The notes: generated by a model from the letters alone, not told the origin. 64,000 bases of DNA from Bartonella sp. DGB1 (GCF_041345015.1 NZ_CP166769.1:1178001-1242000), one strand, 5' to 3'; positions 10,103-23,398 are shown, numbered from the stretch's first letter. Numbers and translations: made by a program.

Positions 10103-11264
10103 TATTACTAATAAAAAAATAGCGGCTATAATTTTAGCTGCTGGAACAGGCAGTAGAGCTAACAGTCCTTATGGAGCAAAGCAATATCACTTAATAAATA
10201 ATAAAACTATTTTAGAATATAATTTAGATCTTTTTACCAATATAAACTATATTAATGAAATAATCTTAGTGGTAAATCCTAAAGATCTTACTTTATATCA
10301 ACCTATTATTAAAAAATATCAAAATAAAATAATTTTAGTCAATGGTGGAGAAACCCGACAAAAATCAACTTACCTAGCTTTACAATATTTAAGCAATGGA
10401 TCTCCTGATTATGTTTTTATACATGATAGCGCTAGACCATTTATCACTGAAAAATTATTAGATAATCTAATAATAAAGGCTGATAAAAATGGAGTTATTC
10501 CAATTCTACCTATTAGAGATACCGTTAAAAAGATTGACTTAAACAAACAAATTGTAAATACTATAAATCGTGATATACTTGCTATTTCACAAACTCCACA
10601 ATTATTTTATTTTCCATTAATATTAAAAGCACATATTGCGGCTAATAATAATTTACAACAGACTTTCACTGATGATGCTTCTATAGCTGAATTTTACAAT
10701 ATTCCAATGGTGACAATTATGGGTGAGCCCCAAAATATCAAAATTACTTTTCCAGAAGATTTAGAAAAACATAAAAATTATTTTCCTGATATTCGCACCG
10801 CTATGGGATATGATATACATAAATTAGTTAAAGGTGATAAAGTTATTCTTTGTGGGGTTTCTATACCTCATTCACAAAAACTAGAAGGACATTCAGATGC
10901 TGATGTTATCCTACATGCTTTAGCAGATGCGCTATTAGCTACCGCAGGTGAAAAAGACATTGGTGTACATTTCCCCCCTTCAGACCAACAATGGAAAAAT
11001 GCACCCTCAAAAATTTTTGTAGAATTTGCTGCTAATAAAATTAAACAAAAAAATGGCATAATTAATAATATAGATATAACCTTGATTTGTGAAGAACCAA
11101 AAATTGCTCCTTATGTAGAACAAATGAAGGAATTTTTACAAAATTTATTAACTATTAAACAAGATAAAATCTCAATTAAAGCTACCACGAACGAAACATT
11201 AGGATTTATAGGACGCAAAGAAGGTATTGCCGCTTTTGCAAATGTTACTGTTTATTTTTTCTGA
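10089..11264 (+). CDS. ispDF: bifunctional IspD/IspF (MEP pathway)
   Basis: This fusion protein carries out two steps of isoprenoid precursor synthesis. IspD (about residues 8-230; nucleotide-binding motif IILAAGTGSR) makes CDP-methylerythritol. IspF (about 237-391; AMGYDIHKL with metal ligands D and H, then GHSDADVILHALADALL) makes the cyclic diphosphate. The fusion is common in alphaproteobacteria. Starts at 10089 or two codons later (10095) are both possible; both lie inside the end of rirA. pncC follows 8 nt downstream. Confidence 0.95.
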   Translation: MIMNNITNKKIAAIILAAGTGSRANSPYGAKQYHLINNKTILEYNLDLFTNINYINEIILVVNPKDLTLYQPIIKKYQNKIILVNGGETRQKSTYLALQYLSNGSPDYVFIHDSARPFITEKLLDNLIIKADKNGVIPILPIRDTVKKIDLNKQIVNTINRDILAISQTPQLFYFPLILKAHIAANNNLQQTFTDDASIAEFYNIPMVTIMGEPQNIKITFPEDLEKHKNYFPDIRTAMGYDIHKLVKGDKVILCGVSIPHSQKLEGHSDADVILHALADALLATAGEKDIGVHFPPSDQQWKNAPSKIFVEFAANKIKQKNGIINNIDITLICEEPKIAPYVEQMKEFLQNLLTIKQDKISIKATTNETLGFIGRKEGIAAFANVTVYFF

Positions 11265-11272
11265 GAAATACA

Positions 11273-11779
11273 ATGATTCAAAATTCAATTATTAACAAAC
11301 AAATAAAATATCTAGTAGAATTATGTTTAAAATATAATATCAAAATTACCACTGCAGAATCATGCACCGGAGGATTATTAGCAGCTTATCTCACTAATAT
11401 TTCAGGTGTATCAAAAATCTTTGATCAAGGATATATAACATATTCTAACGATGCTAAAATAAATTTACTTGATGTAAAATCAGAAATTTTACAAAAATAT
11501 GGAGCCGTAGCCGAGCAAACAGCTACAGCTATGGCTGAAGGCGCCTTAAAAAAAGCTAATGCAACTTTAGCATTTGCTATTACAGGAATTGCAGGTCCAA
11601 CTGGTGGAACTGATGAAAAACCAGTAGGCTTAATTTATATAGCTATTGCAGTAAAATCATACAAAACTAAGGTTAAAAAATTACTGCTAGGCAACAAAAC
11701 AAGAGATACATTAAGAGAAATGGCCATAGAACATATTCTAGCCTTAGCAATTGAAGAAATAGAACATAACTTAATATAA
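11273..11779 (+). CDS. pncC: CinA C-terminal-type nicotinamide-nucleotide amidohydrolase
   Basis: This 168-residue stand-alone CinA_C domain deamidates NMN to nicotinate mononucleotide in pyridine nucleotide recycling. The family motifs TAESCTGGLLA, GYITYSNDAK and ITGIAGPTGGT are present. The N-terminal MoaB-like domain of full CinA is absent, as in many proteobacteria. It belongs to the rirA-ispDF-pncC run and converges on the coq10-like gene with a five-base gap. Activity is inferred from the family. Confidence 0.88.
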   Translation: MIQNSIINKQIKYLVELCLKYNIKITTAESCTGGLLAAYLTNISGVSKIFDQGYITYSNDAKINLLDVKSEILQKYGAVAEQTATAMAEGALKKANATLAFAITGIAGPTGGTDEKPVGLIYIAIAVKSYKTKVKKLLLGNKTRDTLREMAIEHILALAIEEIEHNLI

Positions 11780-11784
11780 AATTA

Positions 11785-12240
11785 TTACTTAATACCATAT
11801 AAAAAGTCAGCTCTTTGTTCAAATACTTCTGAAAAATTTTTAAAAATTTTATCAAAAATACCACTTAAAGCAAAATTCAATAATTTATTCTTAAATTCAT
11901 ATTCTATAAAAAATTCTACTTGACATGTATTAATATCGTTATCATCTTTAAACGACCAATAATTATGCAAATATTTAAATGGACCATCTATATATTCTAC
12001 ATTAATAAGATGATTTATTTTATCTAAGGTAACTTGAGAAGTAAACGTTTCTTCAAAACCTTTATAATTTACTGTCATGTCAGCAACTAAAAAAACTTTA
12101 TCATCTTCTGTATAACTATCCGTTATAATTAGCTTTTTACACATAGGTAAAAATTCAGGATATTTTTCCACATCAGCAACTAAATTAAACATTTGCTCAC
12201 TTTTGTGTCTAACTAAATGGGTAGTATGAAATTTACTCAT
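11785..12240 (-). CDS. START-like ubiquinone-binding protein (Coq10/RatA family)
   Basis: This 151-residue protein has the polyketide-cyclase/START fold. The family start is clear: a beta strand and helix SEQMFNLVADVEKYPEFLP, then the long C-terminal helix FALSGIFDKIFKNFSEVFEQRADFL. Alphaproteobacterial members resemble Coq10, which binds ubiquinone. I chose the ATG at 12240 because AGGAAG lies a few bases upstream; a frame extending to 12255 lacks such support. It lies downstream of lipA, a typical Rhizobiales order, separated by a decayed copy of the lipA 3' end. Confidence 0.88.
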   Translation of the reverse strand: MSKFHTTHLVRHKSEQMFNLVADVEKYPEFLPMCKKLIITDSYTEDDKVFLVADMTVNYKGFEETFTSQVTLDKINHLINVEYIDGPFKYLHNYWSFKDDNDINTCQVEFFIEYEFKNKLLNFALSGIFDKIFKNFSEVFEQRADFLYGIK

Positions 12241-12253
12241 AAATCTTCCTAAC

Positions 12254-12410
12254 AAACTATACTTTCTGATGTAATAATGTAACTACACCTATTTTAACTT
12301 TACAAAATCTTTACCAGCTTAAGATAAAGACTTGATTAAAAACTAAAATTCACAGATAAAAAACCTTTAGTTTACCAATAACAACATAAGATTTAAAATT
12401 ATCTAATGCT
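12254..12410 (-). pseudogene. decayed duplicate of the lipA 3' end
   Basis: This stretch aligns collinearly with 12454-12610, the last about 50 codons of lipA. Shared blocks include TTTTAACTTTACAAAATCTT, AAAAAACCTTTAG and TACCAATAAC. Identity is roughly 80% by eye, with small indels that break the frame. It is offset from the original by about 200 bp and lies directly downstream of lipA in the same orientation. It is therefore a tandem duplication of the gene end plus spacer that has since decayed. Confidence 0.85.
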
Positions 12411-12456
12411 GTACTTTTCTGGTTAACTAAACAGCTAATATAAATTACTTAATAAA

Positions 12457-13419
12457 CTATACTGTCTGATTTAACAATCGTAATCGCGCCTCTTTTAACT
12501 TTACAAAATCTTCACCAGCGTGATGTGAAGATCTAGTTAAAGGACTAGAACTCATATGTAAAAAACCTTTAGTTTTACCAATAACTGCATAAGATTCAAA
12601 TTCCTCTGGCGGTACAAATCTTATTACTGGATGGTGCTTTCTAGTAGGCTGTAAATATTGACCTATAGTCATAAAATCTACATCTGCGCTACGTAAATCA
12701 TCCATAAGTTGCAACACTTCATTTCGTTCTTCACCTAATCCTAACATGATACCAGACTTAGTAAATAATGATGGAGATAATTCTTTAGCTCTTTGCAGCA
12801 ACCTTATGGAATGAAAATATCTTGCTCCTGGACGAACCTTTAAATAATTAGAAGCTACCGTTTCAAGATTATGATTAAAAACATCCGGCGCAGCTTCTAC
12901 AACTATTTCTAACGCACCATCTTTTCTTAAAAAATCTGGTGTTAATACTTCAACTGTAGTCTCAGGTGATATTTCTCTTATCTGTTTAATTACTTGAGCA
13001 AATTGTTTTGCTCCGCCATCGGGTAAATCATCTCTATCCACCGAAGTAATAACCACATGTTTAAGCCCCATAACCGCCACAGCTTCAGCAACTCTTTTTG
13101 GCTCATCTTGATCAACTGCTCCGGGCAATCCTGTTGTGACATTACAAAAGGCGCATGCCCTAGTGCATATTTCTCCTAAGATCATAAAACTCGCATGTTT
13201 TTGAGTCCAACATTCACCTATATTAGGACAGCCGGCCTCTTCACACACTGTCACCAATTTTTTCTGTTTTACTATATCCCTTGTTTCTTTATAACCTAAA
13301 GAAGTAGGAGCTTTTACTCTTATCCAAGCAGGTTTTTGCATCAATGGACTATTTGGTTTATTAGCTTTTTCTGGATGTCTTACTTTTCTATTAGTAATAT
13401 TATCAACCACTGTAACCAT
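12457..13419 (-). CDS. lipA: lipoyl synthase LipA
   Basis: This radical-SAM enzyme inserts two sulfurs into protein-bound octanoyl groups to make the lipoyl cofactor. The auxiliary cluster motif [12 protein letters not shown] and the radical-SAM motif CTRACAFC are intact, and the C-terminal serine motif [15 protein letters not shown] is present. The length of 320 residues is normal. The ATG follows TAAGGA. It lies downstream of lpdA and the pdh genes, whose lipoyl domains it serves. Confidence 0.96.
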   Translation of the reverse strand: MVTVVDNITNRKVRHPEKANKPNSPLMQKPAWIRVKAPTSLGYKETRDIVKQKKLVTVCEEAGCPNIGECWTQKHASFMILGEICTRACAFCNVTTGLPGAVDQDEPKRVAEAVAVMGLKHVVITSVDRDDLPDGGAKQFAQVIKQIREISPETTVEVLTPDFLRKDGALEIVVEAAPDVFNHNLETVASNYLKVRPGARYFHSIRLLQRAKELSPSLFTKSGIMLGLGEERNEVLQLMDDLRSADVDFMTIGQYLQPTRKHHPVIRFVPPEEFESYAVIGKTKGFLHMSSSPLTRSSHHAGEDFVKLKEARLRLLNQTV

Positions 13420-13489
13420 GATGATTCCTTAATATTTATAATGAATAACTAAAATATACAGTTAAGATAACACATCAACTTTATATAAG

Positions 13490-14950
13490 TTAAGCATTTA
13501 TTACTTTTCCATAAGCATCTAAAACAGCTTCTTTCATCATTTCTGACAAAGTTGGATGAGGGAAAACGCTATGCATTAGTTCCTCTTCAGTAGTTTCCAA
13601 ATTCATGGCAACAACAAAGCCTTGAATAAGTTCGGTCACTTCTGCTCCAACCATATGAGCACCTAATAATTGTCCGGTTTTTTTATCAAAAATAACCTTA
13701 ACCAATCCTTTATCTTCACCTAAAGCAATAGCTTTACCATTAGCAGCAAATTGATAACGTCCTACGCGTATTTCGTAACCCGCAGCTTTAGCTTTTTCCT
13801 CTGTTAAACCAACAGATGCTACTTGAGGATTACAATAAGTACAACCAGGAATTTTAGAACGATCTAACGGATGTACATTAGGTAAATTAGCTATTTTTTC
13901 TACACATAATACTCCTTCATGTTCCGCTTTATGCGCTAACATAGGTGCCCCGGCAACATCTCCAATAGCATAAATACCATTAACATTAGTACGGCAAAAT
14001 TCATCTACTACTATAGATGACTTATCAGTCTTTACCCCTAATTGCTCTAGACCTAAATTTTCAATATTTCCTTGAACTCCAACCGCAGAAAGCAAGACAT
14101 CAGCTGTTAATGATTGAGTTTTACCAGCTATATCCACATCCAAGGTAACATTATTACTATTTTTAACTACTTTATTAACTTTAGCATTTGTTAAAAATTT
14201 CATTCCTCGATTTTCTAAATTTTTACGAGCAAATACTGATATTTCAGCATCTTCTACCGGTAAAATATTTGCCATTTGTTCTATTACAGTAACCTCGCAT
14301 CCCAAGTCTAAATAGAAGGAAGCAAATTCAATTCCTATAGCACCAGAACCAATAACAGCTAAAGATTTAGGCATAGCTTTCGGTACTAAAGCATCGAAAT
14401 AAGTCCATATCAATTTACCATCTGGTTCTATTGATGGTAAAATTCGTGGTCTAGCTCCCGTAGCTAAAATTACATGTTTTGCTTGATATTTTCCTATAGG
14501 CAAAATATTAGTAGGTATATTAGCTTGAGGTTGACGTATTTCTTTATTACTTTTAGCAACTTCTATTACTGCCGGAGAATTTTTATCTGTGGCTTTTAAT
14601 ATTTTTGCCTCGCCCCAAATTATATCAATTTTATTTTTCTTCATTAAAAAACCAACACCGGCATTTAATCTACTAGAAATACCTCTAGATCTAGTTACAA
14701 TATTATTGATATCTGCCTTAATATTACCATTAATTTCTAAACCATAATCTTTAGCATTTTCAGCAAAATGCTTAATTTCTGCAGAACGCAACAAGGCTTT
14801 TGTAGGGATACAACCCCAGTTTAAACAAATACCACCTAAATGCTCTCGTTCTACGATAGCAGTTTTAAAACCTAATTGAGCTGCACGTATAGCTGTTACA
14901 TAACCACCTGGACCAGAGCCAACTATAATAATATCATAAACTTTTGACAA
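13490..14950 (-). CDS. lpdA: dihydrolipoyl dehydrogenase (E3)
   Basis: This flavoprotein reoxidises dihydrolipoamide in the pyruvate dehydrogenase complex. FAD motif IIIVGSGPGGYV, redox disulfide GGICLNWGCIPTK, NAD motif VIGSGAIGIEFA and C-terminal FPHPTLSE with the catalytic histidine are visible. A frame opens at ATG 14968, but GGGAG lies inside that extension and correctly spaced before a TTG at 14950, giving MSKVYDIII as homologues start. I therefore call the TTG. It has 486 residues and ends the pdhA-pdhB-pdhC-lpdA run. Confidence 0.93.
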   Translation of the reverse strand: MSKVYDIIIVGSGPGGYVTAIRAAQLGFKTAIVEREHLGGICLNWGCIPTKALLRSAEIKHFAENAKDYGLEINGNIKADINNIVTRSRGISSRLNAGVGFLMKKNKIDIIWGEAKILKATDKNSPAVIEVAKSNKEIRQPQANIPTNILPIGKYQAKHVILATGARPRILPSIEPDGKLIWTYFDALVPKAMPKSLAVIGSGAIGIEFASFYLDLGCEVTVIEQMANILPVEDAEISVFARKNLENRGMKFLTNAKVNKVVKNSNNVTLDVDIAGKTQSLTADVLLSAVGVQGNIENLGLEQLGVKTDKSSIVVDEFCRTNVNGIYAIGDVAGAPMLAHKAEHEGVLCVEKIANLPNVHPLDRSKIPGCTYCNPQVASVGLTEEKAKAAGYEIRVGRYQFAANGKAIALGEDKGLVKVIFDKKTGQLLGAHMVGAEVTELIQGFVVAMNLETTEEELMHSVFPHPTLSEMMKEAVLDAYGKVINA

Positions 14951-14978
14951 ACAACTCTCCCTAATCATACAACATATT

Positions 14979-16328
14979 TTATAATAATAAGCTTAACGGT
15001 TTTTCAATATAACCTTTAAATATCTTAGCTAATTCAGCAGCCAATGCACCATCTACTGACCGATGATCACTAGAGATGGTCACTGACATAATATTAGCTA
15101 TTGCAATAGAATCATTTTTAATGATCGGTCTTTTTTCACCGGCTCCAATAGCAAAAATGGTTGATTGCGGCGGGTTAACAATAGCAGAAAATTGTTTAAC
15201 GCCAAACATACCCAAATTAGATACAGAAGTCGTACCACCTTGATATTCCTGAGGTTTAAGTTTACGATCTCTAGCACGTTTAGCTAAATCTTGCATTTCC
15301 TTCGAAATAACTATTAAATTTTTCTCTTCTGCTTTCCTTATGATAGGCGTTATTAATCCACCTTCGATAGAAACAGCAACACCGATATCAACGTGTTTAT
15401 GGTGTATCATACCACTATCTAACCATGATACATTAGCTGCAGGTAAATCACGTAAAGACAAAGCAACAGCCCTTAATACCATATCATTAACAGATATCTT
15501 ATATGCAGGAACATTACCTTTCTCAGTAGCTATGATTGGTGCATCTGCATTTATTTCTTGTCTAAGTGATAATAATTTATCTAACTCACAATCAATAGTT
15601 AAATAAAAATGTGGTACAGTTAATTTAGATTCTAATAATCTTTTAGCTATAGTTTTTCGCATATTATCATGCGGTATGATATTATAATTTTCTGGATCAA
15701 ATAAACTTAAAATATCTTTTTCAGAAGCAGTTGCTAAAGGAATATTATTAGACATAGTTGCTTGATTACGAGCGTTTTCTACATCAACTTTAATAATTCT
15801 ACCTTTAGGTCCTGTAGCCTGTATCGCACTTAACTCTAGACCATATTCCTTAGCTAATCTTCTAGCTAAAGGAGAAGCAAAAATCTTTCCAGAATGATTA
15901 TTTACAAGCTTATCATTATTATTTACCGTTACAGTCACTTCTTTATTTGTTTTTTCTATAGTATCTGTTAACGGCTTTGCTTCTGTTCCAGTAGTTGCAT
16001 TATTTGCCGGCGCCTCTGCTTTTGTTGCTGTATTAACCGCTGCTGTTGGTGCGTCCAACTCGGCTATTACCTGCTCAATTTCTTCACCATCTTCTGCTAA
16101 AACAGCTAACAAGCTATTAACTTTTACAGCCTGTGCTCCTTCTGCTATTAAGATTTTAGCAACTATACCTTCATCAATAGACTCTAATTCCATAGTTGCT
16201 TTGTCAGTTTCTATTTCTGCAATAATATCACCAGAATTTACTTTATCACCTTCTTTAACTAACCATTTTGCTAGGTTTCCTATTTCCATAGTAGGTGAAA
16301 GTGCTGGCATTAAAATTTTTATCGACAT
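14979..16328 (-). CDS. pdhC: dihydrolipoamide acetyltransferase (E2) of pyruvate dehydrogenase
   Basis: E2 transfers acetyl groups from its lipoyl arm to CoA and forms the core of the complex. An N-terminal lipoyl domain with lysine in [10 protein letters not shown] is followed by an Ala/Thr-rich linker, the peripheral-subunit-binding domain (ASPLARRLAKEYG...GPKGRI, about 160-200) and the catalytic domain ending in SSDHRSVDGALAAE. The ATG at 16328 has AAGGAG 7 nt upstream. It has 449 residues and starts 10 nt after pdhB. Confidence 0.95.
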   Translation of the reverse strand: MSIKILMPALSPTMEIGNLAKWLVKEGDKVNSGDIIAEIETDKATMELESIDEGIVAKILIAEGAQAVKVNSLLAVLAEDGEEIEQVIAELDAPTAAVNTATKAEAPANNATTGTEAKPLTDTIEKTNKEVTVTVNNNDKLVNNHSGKIFASPLARRLAKEYGLELSAIQATGPKGRIIKVDVENARNQATMSNNIPLATASEKDILSLFDPENYNIIPHDNMRKTIAKRLLESKLTVPHFYLTIDCELDKLLSLRQEINADAPIIATEKGNVPAYKISVNDMVLRAVALSLRDLPAANVSWLDSGMIHHKHVDIGVAVSIEGGLITPIIRKAEEKNLIVISKEMQDLAKRARDRKLKPQEYQGGTTSVSNLGMFGVKQFSAIVNPPQSTIFAIGAGEKRPIIKNDSIAIANIMSVTISSDHRSVDGALAAELAKIFKGYIEKPLSLLL

Positions 16329-16338
16329 AGCAATCTCC

Positions 16339-17751
16339 TTAAAGCTTATACATGACACTTTTAACAGCGGTTACTACTTCTTCCACAGAAGGTAAAGCCA
16401 GTTTTTCTAAATTAGCCGCATAAGGCATTGGTACATCTTTACCTGCAATAGTTAATATAGGTGCATCTAAATAATCAAAAGCTTCTTGCATAATAAGAGT
16501 TGCTACTTCCTTACCTACAGAAGACTGAGGAAATCCTTCTTCTACCGTGACACAACGACCTGTCTTTTTCACTGATGTAATCACCGTTGGTAAATCAAGC
16601 GGTCTTATAGTTCTTAAGTCTATAAGTTCCACATCAATACCCTCTTTAGCTAAAATATCAGCTGCATCACAAGCATAAACCATTCCCATACCACAAGCAA
16701 CTACAGTTACATCTTTACCTTTTCTTTCAATTCTAGCTTTTCCTATTGGTAACAGATATTCATCTAATTGCGGTACTAAAAACTTTTTACCATATAATAA
16801 TTCATTCTCTAAAAAAATTACCGGATTTGGATCACGTATAGCAGACTTTAATAATCCTTTAGCATCAGCAGCGCTACAAGGCATCACAACTTTCAAACCA
16901 GGAATATGACCATACCAAGCAGCATAACATTGTGAATGTTGTGCACCTACACGAGCCGCAGCTCCATTAGGTCCTCTGAATACTATCGGTGCTCCCATTT
17001 GACCACCAGACATATAAAGAGTTTTAGCAGCAGAATTAACTATATGATCAATCGCCTGCATAGAAAAGTTAAAAGTCATAAATTCTAATATCGGTTTTAA
17101 ACCAGTGAATGCAGCGCCAACAGCTAACCCAGCAAAACCATGTTCTGTTATCGGTGTATCAATAACGCGTCTTGGTCCAAATTCATCTAACAATCCTTGT
17201 GATACTTTATAAGCTCCATTATATTCAGCAACCTCTTCACCCATTAAAAATACATCTTCATCGCGACGCATTTCCTCTTGTATAGCTTGCCTTAAAGCTT
17301 CTCTAACTGTCATTTCCACCATTTCTGTCCCTGCTGGAATATCTGGATCTAACAAAGTTACTGACATTGGTGCTGCTTTTACTACTGGATCAACGGCAGA
17401 TTCAGCTTCAATTTTCGATTCAACCGCAGAATTATCCTGCATCTGAGCTACATTATCTGATTGACTATCTTTTTGCGCCATATCTTCTATTGCACTTTCT
17501 AGAGTTTCCCCTTCTTGCAATAAAATCGCTATTACGCTATTAACTTTTATATTTTCAGTACCTTCTTTAACTAATATTTTGCCGATTACACCTTCATCGA
17601 CAGATTCAATCTCCATTGTAGCCTTATCAGTTTCTATCTCTGCAATGATATCACCGATATTTACTTGATCACCTTCTTTTTTGTTCCATTTAGCTAATTT
17701 ACCTTCTTCCATAGTAGGAGAAAGTGCCGGCATTAAAATTTTTATTGACAT
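16339..17751 (-). CDS. pdhB: pyruvate dehydrogenase E1 beta subunit with N-terminal lipoyl domain
   Basis: The protein has 470 residues. An N-terminal lipoyl domain ([10 protein letters not shown], residues 1-80) and an acidic linker precede the E1-beta transketolase domain ([32 protein letters not shown]). The extra lipoyl domain is typical of alphaproteobacterial PdhB. Upstream in-frame codons exist to 17820, but AAAGGAT precedes the ATG at 17751 and the lipoyl domain starts there. The first residues are near-identical to PdhC, showing duplication of the lipoyl module. Confidence 0.95.
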   Translation of the reverse strand: MSIKILMPALSPTMEEGKLAKWNKKEGDQVNIGDIIAEIETDKATMEIESVDEGVIGKILVKEGTENIKVNSVIAILLQEGETLESAIEDMAQKDSQSDNVAQMQDNSAVESKIEAESAVDPVVKAAPMSVTLLDPDIPAGTEMVEMTVREALRQAIQEEMRRDEDVFLMGEEVAEYNGAYKVSQGLLDEFGPRRVIDTPITEHGFAGLAVGAAFTGLKPILEFMTFNFSMQAIDHIVNSAAKTLYMSGGQMGAPIVFRGPNGAAARVGAQHSQCYAAWYGHIPGLKVVMPCSAADAKGLLKSAIRDPNPVIFLENELLYGKKFLVPQLDEYLLPIGKARIERKGKDVTVVACGMGMVYACDAADILAKEGIDVELIDLRTIRPLDLPTVITSVKKTGRCVTVEEGFPQSSVGKEVATLIMQEAFDYLDAPILTIAGKDVPMPYAANLEKLALPSVEEVVTAVKSVMYKL

Positions 17752-17761
17752 AGCAAATCCT

Positions 17762-18802
17762 TTAAAGAAAAATATCTGTATACAACTCTGAAGCATCTGG
17801 CTCTGGATCATTTTTAGCAAATTCTACTGCATCCAGAACTATTTTCCTTACTTCTTTATCTATATCTTTAATGTCCTCCTCAGACATTTTCCAATCAGAC
17901 AACAATAACTCCCTAATATTTTCAATTGGGTCATGATGTTCTCTCATATCCTGTAATTCATCTTTACTACGATAATTGGCTGGATCTGACATAGAATGAC
18001 CACGATATCTATATGTTTCCATTTCTATTACAATTGGACCATTTCCCCCTCTAACCCAAGCTACAGCCTCATCAGCAGCAGCTTTTACTGCACGAACATT
18101 CATACCGTCAACACGTTTACCTATAATACCAAAGGGCAAACCGCGTGCAGCAAAACCAGGACCAGCAGCAGCTCTAGCAACAGAAGTACCCATAGCATAT
18201 TTATTATTCTCTATAATATATATTACTGGTAACTTCCATAAGGCAGCCATATTAAAACTTTCATATACTTGACCTTGGTTAGCAGCACCATCACCTATAT
18301 AAGCTACACATAAATTATTATTTCCACGATATTTATTGGCAAAAGCAATACCTGTACCTAGAGCAATTTGAGCTCCTACAATTCCATGACCGCCGTAAAA
18401 ATTCTTTTCTCGAGAAAACATATGCATAGAACCGCCTTTACCTTTAGAAAAGCCATTTCTACGTCCAGTTAATTCAGCCATAACCCCTTTAGCATCCATT
18501 CCGCAAGCTAACATATGACCATGATCTCTATAAGAGGTAATTACTTGATCACCTTCTATCAATGCCATTTGTATGCCTACTACAACAGCCTCTTGTCCAA
18601 TATACAAATGACAAAAACCACCTATAAGACCCATACCATATAATTGACCTGCTCTCTCTTCAAAGCGCCTAATTAAACTCATATCTCTATAAGCATATAT
18701 AGCCTCCTCTTTTGAGAAAGAAGCAACTGCGGTTTCTATTGGAATTTCCATTTTAATAATATCATTCATATCTGACGTCAGACTTTTTGTTTGCTTTTTC
18801 AT
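17762..18802 (-). CDS. pdhA: pyruvate dehydrogenase E1 alpha subunit
   Basis: This thiamine-diphosphate-dependent E1 alpha decarboxylates pyruvate together with PdhB. The TPP-binding motif [15 protein letters not shown] is intact, as are [12 protein letters not shown] and the phosphorylation-loop-like [15 protein letters not shown]. The 346 residues are typical of Rhizobiales. AAGGAG precedes the ATG. It is the first gene of pdhA-pdhB-pdhC-lpdA. Confidence 0.96.
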   Translation of the reverse strand: MKKQTKSLTSDMNDIIKMEIPIETAVASFSKEEAIYAYRDMSLIRRFEERAGQLYGMGLIGGFCHLYIGQEAVVVGIQMALIEGDQVITSYRDHGHMLACGMDAKGVMAELTGRRNGFSKGKGGSMHMFSREKNFYGGHGIVGAQIALGTGIAFANKYRGNNNLCVAYIGDGAANQGQVYESFNMAALWKLPVIYIIENNKYAMGTSVARAAAGPGFAARGLPFGIIGKRVDGMNVRAVKAAADEAVAWVRGGNGPIVIEMETYRYRGHSMSDPANYRSKDELQDMREHHDPIENIRELLLSDWKMSEEDIKDIDKEVRKIVLDAVEFAKNDPEPDASELYTDIFL

Positions 18803-18866
18803 ATATTTCTCCTTAAAGCGGCAAATTAATTTACCACATCCTAAGTCCAGGTTAATTACTAAACTA

Positions 18867-19208
18867 CTACCTTAAGCCATCAGTGTTATAGTTATCCATC
18901 ATAATTACAAGCTCTTTCTTACCCATAAAAGCATTACTACGTCTTATATATTCATCTAAAGTATCATAATCAATGGTACCATCCCGAAGTAAATTTACTC
19001 TATGCTGCCAAAAAGCTAATTCTTGTTTTAACTCAATCAGTTTTTGTTCAGTTTTAATTATTTCTGTATCAACATATTTCTGTGCATTAACTCCTAAATC
19101 GCCTTGGTAAATATGATAACAAAAATATAAAATAATAGCAAAAATTAAGATAATTAAACTAACAGGCCAAAATTTACTAAGTGTTTTTTGTTCTGTCTGA
19201 ATAACCAT
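18867..19208 (-). CDS. ftsB: FtsB/DivIC-type septum formation initiator
   Basis: This small bitopic protein of 113 residues has an N-terminal membrane segment (WPVSLIILIFAIILYFCYH) followed by a periplasmic coiled coil (about 55-90; IIKTEQKLIELKQELAFWQHR). This is the architecture of FtsB/DivIC, which bridges FtsL and FtsQ in the divisome. Its place between eno and pdhA is the common alphaproteobacterial location. Sequence conservation is low in this family, so the call rests on architecture and context. Confidence 0.85.
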   Translation of the reverse strand: MVIQTEQKTLSKFWPVSLIILIFAIILYFCYHIYQGDLGVNAQKYVDTEIIKTEQKLIELKQELAFWQHRVNLLRDGTIDYDTLDEYIRRSNAFMGKKELVIMMDNYNTDGLR

Positions 19209-19215
19209 GCAATAC

Positions 19216-22135
<2,920 letters not shown>

Positions 22136-22169
22136 ACATAAACTCTATCATAATATTAAGTGAGGATTA

Positions 22170-22568
22170 TTACAATCCTGTTGGTACTCCAGAAGAATCT
22201 TTATCCTTCTCTTTAATTTTTGGAACCGATTTTTTTGCCGGTGACTTTTCATCCATTTGTGGTATCTTATCAACAGCGGAATCCGGCACACCACCTAATT
22301 GCTCTATTAAGGTCTCATTATTTTCTGGCAATAAGTCATGTAAAGATTTATCTTTATGACTAACGCTATCTATTATTAACAAAATTATCGCCAAACCAAA
22401 AAATAAAGTTGCTAAAATTGCGGTAAGACGAGACATAAAACTCTTACTACCTCTGCTAGCATTAAAATTATTGCTACCAAAACCACCGCCATCAGATTTT
22501 TGCAAAAGTATCACTGATATTAGTGCTAGAACCACAAAAAGATATATTATAACAACAAATATTTGCAT
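22170..22568 (-). CDS. secG: preprotein translocase subunit SecG
   Basis: SecG is an accessory membrane subunit of the SecYEG channel. The 132-residue protein has two hydrophobic segments (IFVVIIYLFVVLALISVILL and LTAILATLFFGLAIILLI) around the family's glycine-rich cytoplasmic loop (QKSDGGGFGSNNFNASRG), followed by a charged C-terminal tail. Its position between tpiA and pyrG is usual in alphaproteobacteria. Confidence 0.92.
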   Translation of the reverse strand: MQIFVVIIYLFVVLALISVILLQKSDGGGFGSNNFNASRGSKSFMSRLTAILATLFFGLAIILLIIDSVSHKDKSLHDLLPENNETLIEQLGGVPDSAVDKIPQMDEKSPAKKSVPKIKEKDKDSSGVPTGL

Positions 22569-22645
22569 AAAATTTCTCGCTTATTAAATTATATATCGAC
22601 TAATAACATATTTTTTAAGTCAATATAAGTATGTTTAATCATTAA

Positions 22646-23398
22646 TTAGTTAAATTTACAAATTTTTAAGAATTCTTCAGCTTGCAAGCTTGCTTTCCCT
22701 ACTAATAAACCATTAACATCTTTAATATTCAGGATATTAGCTGCATTTTTACTAGTCACAGACCCCCCATATAATAACCGAATATTTTGTGCTGCCTTAC
22801 CTAATTTTTCTATAAGAAAAGAACGAATAAAATTATATATTTCATCAAGTTCTACTAAAGTAGGAATTTTACCAGTACCTATAGACCATATTGGTTCATA
22901 AGCTACAGTTAATTTATCAATATTAGCAGAATCACTTAATACTTGCTCTAATTGTTTAGTTAAAAACTCTAAAGTTTCCCCTTTTTCATAAACGTCTATC
23001 GATTCTCCAATACATAAAATAGTATTTAAATCACTTTCCCAAGCTTGTGCTAATTTATTTGCAATTTGCGGATTAGTTTCATGGTGATTTAATCGTCTTT
23101 CAGAATGACCTATAATAACCCAGCTAGCTCCTACATCTTTAAGCTGCTCTGCTGAGATATCTCCTGTATAAGCCCCGTTATTTTCATGACAACAATTTTG
23201 AGCACCTAATTGCAAAATATGTAGATTCAATTGATTAGCAGCAAAAATTAAGGTATCAGGCAGACAAAAAATTACTTCAAACGGTAAATTTTTATCGGCT
23301 GAGCTTAAAGATGACTCTATAGTAACTAACTCCTCTAGGGAATTAAGAAAACCATTCATTTTCCAATTACCCACAATAAGATTTTTTACATTTTGCAT
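22646..23398 (-). CDS. tpiA: triosephosphate isomerase
   Basis: TpiA interconverts dihydroxyacetone phosphate and glyceraldehyde 3-phosphate. The TIM barrel has N/K catalytic residues in VGNWKMNG, histidine in IGHSERR, glutamate in VAYEPIWSIGTG and the phosphate-binding LYGGSV. The 250 residues are typical. It is divergent from the ppiD-like gene, with 128 nt between the two chosen starts. Confidence 0.96.
   Translation of the reverse strand: MQNVKNLIVGNWKMNGFLNSLEELVTIESSLSSADKNLPFEVIFCLPDTLIFAANQLNLHILQLGAQNCCHENNGAYTGDISAEQLKDVGASWVIIGHSERRLNHHETNPQIANKLAQAWESDLNTILCIGESIDVYEKGETLEFLTKQLEQVLSDSANIDKLTVAYEPIWSIGTGKIPTLVELDEIYNFIRSFLIEKLGKAAQNIRLLYGGSVTSKNAANILNIKDVNGLLVGKASLQAEEFLKICKFN

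Noticed and set aside
16339-17820. Longer pdhB starting at 17820 (and pdhC from 16358, lon from 5637)
   Set aside because: The extensions lack ribosome-binding sites and overlap upstream genes or spacers, while internal ATGs have well-spaced Shine-Dalgarno sequences and match homologue starts.
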